From the NCBI GenBank assembly GCA_025363455.1, contig JANYDW010000074.1, forward strand, positions 1 to 32,297: a DNA stretch of 32,297 nt, written 5' to 3'. The notes under the pieces are model-generated. The model made no database searches and had not been told where the DNA came from. It worked only from the letters and a program-made list of their open reading frames with translations. Position numbers and translations under genes: made by a program. Shown here piece after piece: positions 17,096 to 24,353 of the stretch (within the stretch, counting starts at the first letter, position 1; the number at the start of each line of letters is the position of its first letter). The DNA comes from Oleiharenicola sp. (GTDB lineage: Bacteria; Verrucomicrobiota; Verrucomicrobiia; Opitutales; Opitutaceae).

Positions 17096-17164
17096 GTTGA
17101 AGGAAAGTTTAGGTCCAAGCCCACGGTCTCCGTCCCTTCAACTTAAACTTTCCCCTTAAACTCC
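17096..17164 (+). repeat. Short inverted-repeat leader before permease 6 with two competing stems
   Basis: GTTGAAGG (17096-17103) pairs with CCTTCAAC (17135-17142), and GGAAAGTTTA (17102-17111) pairs with TAAACTTTCC (17144-17153). The order is A-B-A'-B', so the two stems cannot nest: they are either alternatives or a pseudoknot. CTTAAACT is directly repeated at the 3' side. The 3' arm sits just before the permease 6 ATG. Confidence 0.6.
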
Positions 17165-19624
17165 ATGAATGACCTCCGCCTCGCCCTTCGCCAGCTCGGC
17201 AAGACCCCGAGCTTCACCGTCACGGTCACGCTGGTGCTCGCCCTCGGCATCGGCGCCACCACCGCGATCTTCAGCGTCATCCACGCCGTCCTGCTGAATC
17301 CATTTCCCTACCACGAGGGCAACAAGATCCTCTTTGTCGGCGCCAACCGTACCACCGAACCGAACAGCCAGATGCCGGTGACCTATCCCGACTACCTGGA
17401 ATGGCGGGCGGGCGCCACCACCGTGGAGCAACTGGCCTTCGCCGCCGGCACTGCCTCGACCCTCACCGGTGTGCCCGAGCCGGTTTCCCTGCGCAATGCC
17501 GCCATCTCGGCCAACACCTGGGCGCTGCTCGGCCTGCAGCCGGAACTCGGTCGGGTGTTCTCCGAGGCGGAGGACCGGGCCGGGGCGGAAGCCGTCTGCG
17601 TGCTGAGCCACGCGGCGTGGCAAAAGCATTTTAGCGGAGACAACGGCATCCTTAACCGCCGGATCGTGCTCGACGGCAAACCCTACGTGGTCGTCGGCGT
17701 GATGCCACCCCGCTTCAAGTTCTGGGCCGGCGATGTCTGGACGCCCGTCGGCCTGCAGGCCGACACCGACCAGATGCGCAGCCGCATCATGCGCATGGAC
17801 GCGTGGGTCATCACGCGTGCCAAGCCCGGCAAAACCCGGGAGGAAGTGCTCACCGAGCTCAACGTGATCGCCCGGCGCATCGCCCTGGCGCACCCCGACA
17901 CCAACAAGGACGTCGGCGTGACAGCGCATTATCTCAGCGAGTCGGTCTCCGGACCGTTGCGTGATCCGCTGATGATTTTGCTCTCCGCCGTGGCCGCTGT
18001 CTTGCTGATCGCCTGCGCCAATGTCGCCAACCTCTTCCTCGCGCGCACCAGTGCCCGGCAGCGTGAGTTCGCCGTGCGTGCCGCGCTCGGCGCCAGCCGC
18101 GGCCAGCTCATCCGCCAGACACTGGTAGAAAGCCTGCCGCTCGCCCTGCTCGGCGGCCTCGCCGGCCTCGGCCTGGCGGCCTGGGGCCTCGATGCCCTGC
18201 TCGCGCTCCTCCCGCAGGATGCCGTGCCCGCCGAGGCGCAGATCCGCATCAACGGACCCGTCCTGCTTTTCTCCCTCGCGATCACACTCGGCACCATGCT
18301 GCTCTTCGCCCTGTTCCCCGCGCTGGAATCTTCCCGTCCGGCGCTGAGCCACGCCCTGCAGGAAGGAGCCCGCGGCACCGCCAGCCCTGGTGCCCGCCGC
18401 GTGCGGGCGGGCCTGATCATGGCCGAGGTGAGCCTGTCGCTGGTGCTGCTCGTGAGCGCGGGCCTGCTCATCCGGAGCCTCACCCGCATGCAGTCAGTCG
18501 ATCTCGGTTTCAAACAGGAGAACCTGCTGGTGGTGCCGGTCCAGCTTTCAGAATCACGCTACGGCGGCAGCGAGCAGGCCACCACCTTCTTTGAAAACGC
18601 GGTGGAGCGCATTCGCGCGCTGCCCACCGTGACGGCGGTGGCGGCCACCAGCGCCGCCCCCTTCGCCAATGTGAACGGCATGCCCCTCGTGGTCGAGGGC
18701 CGCACCTACACCGACCTGAACCAGCTCGAGGGACTCATATTCGCGCTGGTCACACACGACTACTTTCGGACTCAAGGTCTCGCCCTGCAACGGGGCCGGC
18801 TCTTCGACGATCACGACCGGGCCGGCACGTCACCGGTCATCATCCTCAACGAGGCGGCGGTGAAAAAATTCCTGCCCGACGGCAGCCCACTCGGTAAACG
18901 CGTGATGCTGGGGACGCCCGCGAACCTCATCACCCCGGGCCTGCTCCCCGTCGGACTGGACAAATTCCAATGGGCCACCGTCGTCGGCGTCGTGCACAAC
19001 GCCCGCTATTTCGGCCCGCAGGGCGAGCCTCCGTCCGCCGCCTACGTTCCAGTCCGGCAAAGCTGGGATTATCCGCCGATGCGCCGGTCGATGCTGCTGC
19101 TCGTGCGCACGTCGGACCGCCCGCTGGCGGTCGTGCCGTCGCTGCGCGGAATCGTCAAGTCACTCGACCCGGATCTGCCGCTCGGCCGCGTCGCCACAAC
19201 CGACATGCTGATCGGCGAGGTTCTCCAAGGTACGCGATTCAATACGGTGCTCCTTGGTCTTTTCGCCGGCGTGGCGCTGGCGCTCGCCGCCGTCGGCATC
19301 TACGGCGTCGTCTCCTGGAACGTCACCCAACGCACGAAGGAGATCGGCATCCGCCAGGCCCTCGGCGCCGACCGCGTCAGCGTCCTGCGCCTGGTGATCG
19401 GCCAGTCCATGCGGGTGGTTGGCCTGGGGCTGCTCATTGGCCTCGCCGGCTCCCTCGCCCTCGCCCGCCTCCTGCAGAGCCAGCTCTTCGAGATCAGCGC
19501 GTTCGACCCGGTCACTTTCATTGCCGTCGTCGGCCTGCTCTCCGGCGCCGCCTTCCTCGCCTGTTGGGTCCCCGCACGCCGCGCCACCAAGGTGGATCCC
19601 GCGATCGCACTGCGCTCGGAATAG
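17165..19624 (+). CDS. ADOP-type duplicated MacB/FtsX permease 6
   Basis: An 819-residue duplicated permease, the last of the array. It starts MNDLRLALRQLGKTPSFT, lacking the MFSD opening. Helix about 18-42; first FtsX domain from about 267 (FAVRAALGASRGQLIRQTLV); central helix 413-437 (LIMAEVSLSLVLLVSAGLL); second FtsX domain from about 693 (IGIRQALGADRVSVLRLVIG); tail ARRATKVDPAIALRSE. The second periplasmic domain is a little longer than in the others (NLITPGLLPVGLDKFQW insert). No ATPase domain is present. It probably belongs to a different ADOP subgroup, closer to permease 1, judging by the GADRVS-x-L segment they share. Confidence 0.85.
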   Translation: MNDLRLALRQLGKTPSFTVTVTLVLALGIGATTAIFSVIHAVLLNPFPYHEGNKILFVGANRTTEPNSQMPVTYPDYLEWRAGATTVEQLAFAAGTASTLTGVPEPVSLRNAAISANTWALLGLQPELGRVFSEAEDRAGAEAVCVLSHAAWQKHFSGDNGILNRRIVLDGKPYVVVGVMPPRFKFWAGDVWTPVGLQADTDQMRSRIMRMDAWVITRAKPGKTREEVLTELNVIARRIALAHPDTNKDVGVTAHYLSESVSGPLRDPLMILLSAVAAVLLIACANVANLFLARTSARQREFAVRAALGASRGQLIRQTLVESLPLALLGGLAGLGLAAWGLDALLALLPQDAVPAEAQIRINGPVLLFSLAITLGTMLLFALFPALESSRPALSHALQEGARGTASPGARRVRAGLIMAEVSLSLVLLVSAGLLIRSLTRMQSVDLGFKQENLLVVPVQLSESRYGGSEQATTFFENAVERIRALPTVTAVAATSAAPFANVNGMPLVVEGRTYTDLNQLEGLIFALVTHDYFRTQGLALQRGRLFDDHDRAGTSPVIILNEAAVKKFLPDGSPLGKRVMLGTPANLITPGLLPVGLDKFQWATVVGVVHNARYFGPQGEPPSAAYVPVRQSWDYPPMRRSMLLLVRTSDRPLAVVPSLRGIVKSLDPDLPLGRVATTDMLIGEVLQGTRFNTVLLGLFAGVALALAAVGIYGVVSWNVTQRTKEIGIRQALGADRVSVLRLVIGQSMRVVGLGLLIGLAGSLALARLLQSQLFEISAFDPVTFIAVVGLLSGAAFLACWVPARRATKVDPAIALRSE

Positions 19625-19701
19625 CACAAAGGCAGAAGGAAGAATCATCTGCCCACACCTTCGAGTCCAAGCTTTCTAAATTCTATCTTCTTACTTTCCT
19701 A

Positions 19702-20283
19702 ATGCACTCTCGTCGTTCCTTTCTCCGTACCTCGGCCGGGCTGGTCGCCTCCGGCCTGCTCCTCAATCTTGCCACCGCTCAGGAAACCAAGACCCCGCCT
19801 CCCGGCGTGCCCAAGGCGCCACCGAAACCACCCGCCCTGCCACCCGACAAAGTTCAGGCCGTGGTCGGCCAGGCGCACCGCAGCCTGGAAAAAGTGCGCG
19901 AACTCGTGGAGGCAACCCCGCTCCTGGCCAATGCCAGTTGGGATTGGGGCGGGGGCGATTTTGAAACTCCACTCGAAGCTGCGGCCCACACCGGCGGGCG
20001 GGAGATCGCCGAATACCTCCTGAGCAAGGGCGCCCGGCCCAGCCTCTACGCCGCCGGCATGCTGGGCCACCTCGACGTGGTGAAGGCGTTCCACGCCGTT
20101 AATCCCCAGGCCCATCTTGTTCCCGGACCTCACGGCTTCACTTTGCTGCATTGCGTGAAAAAAGGCGGGGACACCGCCAAGCCTGTCCTCGACTGGCTTC
20201 TCGCGCAGGGCGTGCCAGAAGTGACCCAGCGTCCCCTGCCTTTCATCTGGCCGGCCGGAACCGCTCCAGCCCCGCAAGCTTGA
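19702..20283 (+). CDS. Tat-exported ankyrin-repeat protein
   Basis: A 193-residue protein. MHSRRSFLRTSAGLVASGLL is a Tat-type signal (twin Arg at 4-5), followed by a Pro/Lys-rich linker of about 20 residues. After it come ankyrin-like units: ETPLEAAAHTGGREIAEYLL, SKGARPSLYAAGMLGHLDVV, and GFTLLHCVKKGGDTAKPVLD. Ankyrin repeats bind partner proteins; no catalytic motif is visible. I set the start at the ATG at 19702 because the frame upstream runs through the end of permease 6 as an Arg-rich shadow. It lies 77 bp after permease 6 and could be co-transcribed with it. Confidence 0.7.
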   Translation: MHSRRSFLRTSAGLVASGLLLNLATAQETKTPPPGVPKAPPKPPALPPDKVQAVVGQAHRSLEKVRELVEATPLLANASWDWGGGDFETPLEAAAHTGGREIAEYLLSKGARPSLYAAGMLGHLDVVKAFHAVNPQAHLVPGPHGFTLLHCVKKGGDTAKPVLDWLLAQGVPEVTQRPLPFIWPAGTAPAPQA

Positions 20284-20338
20284 GTTCAGGACCAGAATAT
20301 TCTCGAAACAATTCCGACAGTTTGCGGTTCTAAGGTCG

Positions 20339-21265
20339 ATGCTTCGCCCCCTGCTGCTTCCTGCCCTGAGCCTGTCGATCGGGCCTGCCCTGAGCTTGTC
20401 GCTTGGGCCTGCCCTGAGCTTGTCGATAGGGCTTGCCCTCGCCGCGCTCCCGGCGTTCGCCGCCGACACTGCCCTCCGCGACCAGATCGCCGGGCTCTTC
20501 AAGGAGCGCCAGTGGGCCGAGGCCCAAGTCCTGCTGGAAAAGGTCACGACCCAAGAGCCCAACAACGCCGAGGCCTGGAATTCGCTCGGCCAGACGTTTC
20601 TCGCTCGCGGCGATTACGACAAGGCGATTCCCGTGCTCGAGAAGGCCACCCAACTCGATCCAGGCAAGAGCGAGTATTTTCTCCAACTAGGCAATGCTTA
20701 CGGCGTCGCGGCGACCAAGGCGGGCCTGCTCGCCAAGATGGGCTTCGCGAAGAAATGCAAGGCGGCCTTCGACCAGGCGGTGGTGCTTGATCCGTCGAAC
20801 ATCAACGCCCGCTGGAGCGTGATGGAATACTGCCGGCAGGCCCCGGGTTTCATGGGCGGTGGGATGGACGGCGCCTACGTGCAGGCCGAGGCTATCAAGA
20901 AACTCGACCCCCGCCGCGGCCGCGCGGCCTACGCCTCCCTCTATGTCGCGGACAAGAAATATCCCGAGGCCTTCGCCCTCTACGACGAGGTCCTGCGGGA
21001 AAAGGCCGACGACATGGACGCGCTCTACAACCTCGGCCGCCTCGCCGCCCTCTCCGGCGACCAGCTCGATCGCGGGCTGGCCGCACTCCGGACCCTGCTT
21101 ACACTGCCCGGCGGCAACAACGTTCGCACCCAGTTGCGCATCGGCAACATCCTCGAGAAAAAAGGCGACAAGCCCGGCGCCAAGTCCGCCTACGAAGCGG
21201 CCGTCGCTCTTGATCCCAAGTTCCCCCAGGCCCTCGAGGCGCTCCGCAAGATCAAGGAAGGCTGA
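20339..21265 (+). CDS. Exported TPR-repeat protein with a repeat-built signal peptide
   Basis: A 308-residue periplasmic protein. The first 40 residues form a signal peptide that ends near AALPAFA-AD. Its hydrophobic part is an 8-residue unit repeated three times (PALSLSIG, PALSLSLG, PALSLSIG), encoded by a 24-bp tandem DNA repeat. TPR units follow: AEAWNSLGQTFLARGDYDKA with IPVLEKATQLDP, later YPEAFALYDEVLREKADDMD, and a final KGDKPGAKSAYEAAVALDPK. Such proteins scaffold complexes and have no enzymatic signature. A Gly-rich segment (APGFMGGGMDG) interrupts the repeats, as in the family whose members match the AEAIKKLDP motif. A weak AAGG stands before the ATG, unusual for this window. Confidence 0.7.
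   Translation: MLRPLLLPALSLSIGPALSLSLGPALSLSIGLALAALPAFAADTALRDQIAGLFKERQWAEAQVLLEKVTTQEPNNAEAWNSLGQTFLARGDYDKAIPVLEKATQLDPGKSEYFLQLGNAYGVAATKAGLLAKMGFAKKCKAAFDQAVVLDPSNINARWSVMEYCRQAPGFMGGGMDGAYVQAEAIKKLDPRRGRAAYASLYVADKKYPEAFALYDEVLREKADDMDALYNLGRLAALSGDQLDRGLAALRTLLTLPGGNNVRTQLRIGNILEKKGDKPGAKSAYEAAVALDPKFPQALEALRKIKEG
20360..20431 (+). repeat. Three tandem 24-bp units inside the signal peptide
   Basis: Units 20360-20383, 20384-20407 and 20408-20431 share CCTGCCCTGAGCYTGTCG and end in ATCGGG, CTTGGG and ATAGGG. The core CCCTGAGCTTGTCG is close to a dispersed palindromic repeat common between genes in many bacteria. The 24-bp period keeps the reading frame and supplies the hydrophobic core of the signal peptide. 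Confidence 0.85.
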
Positions 21266-21295
21266 GTTAATATCGGCCAAAATCCCAGAGTTTAG

Positions 21296-21649
21296 ATGAA
21301 GCGCTTCTTTGTAGCCGTGGTCACAATTCTCCTCTTGGCGGGTTGCCATGTTGAATTACCGCCGGTCGAGGAAGGCTATTTCGCGCATGGATATTTTACT
21401 GTCGACAGTCCAAATAAGGCCGCTCTTTCGCCGGCCCAGTTAAGAGCACTCACAGAATGGTTCAGTCGTCGCCAAAGCGGCTGGCTGTTTCGAATTGAAG
21501 ATTACGCGCTCGATACATGCCTGGTCTTCAAGCATCCGCATAACAAGATCACCTGGGTGTATCTGAGTGGAAATCAACTATGGGTGCGCGATCGGATGAA
21601 ACTGCTTACGGGCGATGAACGGGCAGAACTCGATGCGATCCTGCGTTAG
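21296..21649 (+). CDS. Small lipoprotein of unknown function
   Basis: A 117-residue protein with a lipoprotein signal: MKRFFVAVVTILLLAGC, a clean lipobox (LAGC) with the lipidated Cys at 17. The mature part (about 100 residues) has aromatic residues near EGYFAHGYFTVD and a possible small beta domain (GWLFRIEDYALDTCLVFKH). I recognise no family. Codon use is more AT-rich than in the flanking genes, which hints at a separate origin. It begins 30 bp after the TPR gene and is followed by a strong hairpin, so it may be the last gene of that transcript. Confidence 0.6.
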   Translation: MKRFFVAVVTILLLAGCHVELPPVEEGYFAHGYFTVDSPNKAALSPAQLRALTEWFSRRQSGWLFRIEDYALDTCLVFKHPHNKITWVYLSGNQLWVRDRMKLLTGDERAELDAILR

Positions 21650-21724
21650 CCGCGAAAGAACGCATAGATCGCAAAGAAGTGCAGGCTGATGAAATATCTT
21701 TGTGCTCCTTGCGTTCCTCCGCGG
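21650..21724 (+). repeat. Long inverted repeat after the lipoprotein gene
   Basis: A 29-base arm directly after the stop (21650-21678, starting CCGCGAAAGAACGCATAG) is complementary to 21696-21724 (ending TTGCGTTCCTCCGCGG) at roughly 22 of 29 positions, with a 17-base loop. The arm words CGCAAAGAA and AGAACGCA recur, as in other word-built repeats of this window. It may end or protect the upstream transcript; no T-run follows. Confidence 0.6.
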
Positions 21725-21791
21725 CAAAAAATCAGTTCCTGAACCCGCCCTCCCCCCCGGTTGACTAAACCCACCGGTCGCTGTCATCTTG

Positions 21792-22976
21792 ATGGCGATG
21801 ACCGTTTCGCCCCAGGAGGATTTCGCCGCCCGTCTCGCCGCCAGCGTCCAGAACGGCAGTTTTGCGCGGCTCACCCTCGGTAAGCCCCGCGGGGGCGATC
21901 CCACCCTGCAGAAAATCCTCATCCGACCGGTCACGCTCAAGTCCGGCCCGCATCTCTCCTTTGTCTGGCGGCATGACACCCGCGACATCACCAAGAATCT
22001 CCCGCCGGTGGAAGCCCTGCGTGACATCGGCCGGCTTATCGGCACCCAGTTTCACAGCGCGCATCTCGCCACGACGCAGCAGGGCGTCCAACTCGAGTTC
22101 AACAAGAAGGGGGAACCTCGCCTGCACCTCGGTCGCTCGGTCGCCCCGTTTCCTGACACCGCGCACGACCGCGCCAAGCCCCGGCTGCTCTCGGCCGACG
22201 CCCAGGACTGGCTCCAGCAGCTCGGCGTCACCAACCCCGCCGGACTGGTCCGCGAAGGCATGGCCGACAAGCACCGGCAGATCCACAAGTTCACGGAAAT
22301 CCTCAGCCACCTCGTGGAGGACGCACCTCTGCCCGACGACCGCCCCGTCGAGATCACCGACATGGGCTGCGGCAAGGGTTACCTGACCTTCGCCACCCAC
22401 GATTTTTTCGACCGGGTCTGGCAACGGCCGGCGCGCGTCTGTGGCGTCGAGGCCCGACCGGAACTCGTTACGCTCTGCAATCGAATCGCCCACGACACTG
22501 GTCGGCCAAAGCTCTCCTTCATCAGCGGCACGATTCAGGAGGCCGAGCTCCCCGCGCCCGACGTGCTCATCGCCCTTCACGCCTGCGATACCGCCACCGA
22601 CGACGCCATCGTGCGCGGCATCAAGCACGACACCGCCCTCATCGTCGTCGCGCCCTGCTGCCAAAAGGAACTCCGGCCGCAGCTGACGGCCGCGCCCGTC
22701 CTCGCCCCCGCCCTGCGCCATGGCATTTTCCAGGAGCGCCACGCCGAGTTCGTCACCGACGCCCTGCGCGCCCTGCTGCTGGAATGGGCGGGCTACGAGA
22801 CCAAGGTCTTCGAATTCATCTCCACCGAGCACACGGCGAAGAACCTGATGATCGCCGCCACCCGGCGTCCCGGCATCGCCCGCGATGAGGCCGCCGCGAC
22901 CAAGGTCCGCGAACTCGCCGCGTTCTACGGGATCAAGACCCAGGCCCTGGCGCGGCAGCTGGGATTCACTTTTTGA
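21792..22976 (+). CDS. METTL25-like SAM-dependent methyltransferase
   Basis: A 394-residue protein. The first 130 residues are an N-terminal domain (KILIRPVTLKSGPHLSFVWR, TQFHSAHLATTQQ) of a kind found with this group. Next comes KHRQIHKFTEILSHLV, then the SAM-binding loop DMGCGKGYLTF at 190-200 and an acidic VEARPEL strand. ALHACDTATDDAI and VVAPCCQKELR are the conserved downstream motifs of the methyltransferase-32 (METTL25/RRNAD1-like) family. The substrate is unknown; RNA or protein are both possible. Starts are ambiguous: TTG at 21789, ATG at 21792 and ATG at 21798 are all in frame, and I chose 21792. No Shine-Dalgarno is visible. Confidence 0.75.
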   Translation: MAMTVSPQEDFAARLAASVQNGSFARLTLGKPRGGDPTLQKILIRPVTLKSGPHLSFVWRHDTRDITKNLPPVEALRDIGRLIGTQFHSAHLATTQQGVQLEFNKKGEPRLHLGRSVAPFPDTAHDRAKPRLLSADAQDWLQQLGVTNPAGLVREGMADKHRQIHKFTEILSHLVEDAPLPDDRPVEITDMGCGKGYLTFATHDFFDRVWQRPARVCGVEARPELVTLCNRIAHDTGRPKLSFISGTIQEAELPAPDVLIALHACDTATDDAIVRGIKHDTALIVVAPCCQKELRPQLTAAPVLAPALRHGIFQERHAEFVTDALRALLLEWAGYETKVFEFISTEHTAKNLMIAATRRPGIARDEAAATKVRELAAFYGIKTQALARQLGFTF

Positions 22977-23184
22977 CCACGGATCACACGGATGTTCACG
23001 GATAAAACCAAGAGCCGGTGGAGGGCCCGCGTCCCTGCGGGCCGGGGGCAGATGACGGCTCGCAGGGACGCGAGCCCTCCATTCCTCCCGGACCTTGGAT
23101 GCTTCTCCCGCGGCCGCGGGAACAGGATGACGGCTATGGAAGTTGTGGACTCTTTATCCGTGTCATCCGTGAAATCCGTGGTCC
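22976..23184 (+). repeat. Long inverted repeat (ACCACGGAT type) enclosing a REP doublet
   Basis: The arm at 22976-23008 (ACCACGGATCACACGGATG, TTCACGGATAAAACC) is the approximate reverse complement of 23147-23184 (GGACTCTTTATCCGTG, TCATCCGTGAAATCCGTGG). The arms bracket the REP doublet at 23019-23081 and a 16-bp palindrome at 23106-23121. The element fills the 236-bp gap between the two methyltransferase-like genes; no other feature is seen there. Confidence 0.6.
23019..23081. repeat. GGAG-headed REP doublet
   Basis: TGGAGGGC at 23019-23026 and GCCCTCCA at 23074-23081 form the outer inverted repeat. Each encloses its own palindrome: CCCGC-GTCCCT-GCGGG on the left and GGCTCGC-AGGGA-CGCGAGCC on the right. 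The right half (CGGCTCGCAGGGACGCGAGC then CCTCCAT, 23056-23082) recurs without change at 29837-29863. Confidence 0.75.
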
Positions 23185-23212
23185 AACCGCCTTGGTTTTA
23201 TTTTGCCGCCCC

Positions 23213-24274
23213 ATGAACTGGGAATCACTCGACTGGGAAATCCTTGATCGGCTGCGTGAGACGTTCCTCTCCGGTGACAAGACCGCCGGCCCGTACTGGC
23301 ACACGATCACCGACCTTGAGTGCTACGACTTCACCTATGGCGAACGCATCGGTTGGAAATGGGATGCGGTGCTGCGCGAACTGCAGTTGCGCGGGTGGAC
23401 GCCCGAGCCGGGCGGCACGATCCTCGACTGGGGCTGCGGCAGCGGTATCGCCGGCCGGCGCGTGGTGGAACGCTTCGGCGCGGCAAACTTCGCCCGCCTC
23501 GTCGTACACGACCACTCGGCCCTCGCCATGGACTTCGCCGAGCATCACGGGCGGCAGGCCTTCCCCGCCCTGACGATCGAACGAGCGAGTGTCCGGTTCA
23601 TCCGCAGTGACGAGCCTATCGGTCTGCTAGTGGTCAGTCACGTGGTCAATGAACTCGACGAGACGGCGCGCGCGGAACTCACGGAACTGTGCTCCCGCGC
23701 CCGCGCCATCCTCTGGGTTGAGCCGGGCACCCACGACGTCAGTCGCGCGCTCGGTGGCTGGCGGGAGAAACTGCGTGGCGACAGGTTCCAACTCGTCGCG
23801 CCCTGTCCGCATCAATCCGCCTGCGGTGTGCTCGCGGCCGGTAACGAGCGACACTGGTGCCATTTCTTCGCTCCGCCCCCGGCGGGCGTCTACGCCGACT
23901 CCGGCTGGGTGAAGTTTGGCCAACGCGCCGGCATCGACCTGCGCTCGCTGCCGTATAGTTTTCTAGTGATGGAACGAAATGTAGGGCCGGCGCTTGCCGC
24001 CGGGCCAATCCGGTCCGCCGACGAGCGGCGACCCTACACTCAAGAGCCAGGCTACTCCCGCATCATCGGCGAACCAAGGCACTACAAGGGCTACGCCAAG
24101 ATCTTCAACTGCGACGCCGACGGCGTGGCCGAGCTGATGCTGCAGAAGCGCGATGCCCCTGACTTGTTCAAGGCACTCAAGCACGGCTCCGACCCAAGCC
24201 TCCACCGTTGGACCCACGAAAACGGCCGCATAACCCGGATTGAGTCGAGTCTTCCCGGGAATGAACACGAATAG
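23213..24274 (+). CDS. Rsm22/METTL17-like methyltransferase-fold protein
   Basis: A 353-residue protein of the Rsm22 family, which in eukaryotes (METTL17) assists small-ribosomal-subunit assembly and binds an Fe-S cluster; the bacterial role is less clear. The SAM-type loop is ILDWGCGSGIAGRR (70-83). The cluster motif is CPHQSAC (C198, C204) with WCHF (C216), and a candidate fourth Cys is C300 in GYAKIFNCDA. The ATG at 23213 was chosen over an upstream frame opening at 23018 because that extension is encoded by the repeat element. Residues 256-276 (about NVGPALAAGPIRSADERR) are encoded by an intact REP-like doublet, placed in a loop between conserved strands. Confidence 0.75.
   Translation: MNWESLDWEILDRLRETFLSGDKTAGPYWHTITDLECYDFTYGERIGWKWDAVLRELQLRGWTPEPGGTILDWGCGSGIAGRRVVERFGAANFARLVVHDHSALAMDFAEHHGRQAFPALTIERASVRFIRSDEPIGLLVVSHVVNELDETARAELTELCSRARAILWVEPGTHDVSRALGGWREKLRGDRFQLVAPCPHQSACGVLAAGNERHWCHFFAPPPAGVYADSGWVKFGQRAGIDLRSLPYSFLVMERNVGPALAAGPIRSADERRPYTQEPGYSRIIGEPRHYKGYAKIFNCDADGVAELMLQKRDAPDLFKALKHGSDPSLHRWTHENGRITRIESSLPGNEHE
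23980..24038. repeat. GTAG-headed REP doublet inside the Rsm22-like gene
   Basis: TGTAGGG (23980-23986) and CCCTACA (24032-24038) are the inverted ends. Inside lie CCGGCG-CTTG-CCGCCGG and CGCCG-ACGAG-CGGCG. The length of 59 bp, plus or minus a few target bases, keeps the gene in frame. The same GTAG-plus-palindrome plan is seen at 25018 and 27342. Confidence 0.75.
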
Positions 24275-24353
24275 ACACATATTACTGAAACCAGCAGCAC
24301 CAGATTAGTGTTCATTAGTGGCCATTAGTGGTTAAAAAGTCTTCCTATCTCCC

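Noticed and set aside
20360..20431. CRISPR-like short array
   Set aside because: Three 24-bp units are contiguous without spacers, and lie inside a reading frame; no cas gene nearby.
23106..23121. 16-bp perfect palindrome TCCCGCGGCCGCGGGA
   Set aside because: Noted inside a larger inverted repeat; alone it may be chance in GC-rich DNA and I see no second copy.
23018..23212. Earlier start for the Rsm22-like protein
   Set aside because: The extension translates the REP doublet and word repeat; the conserved family sequence begins after the ATG at 23213.
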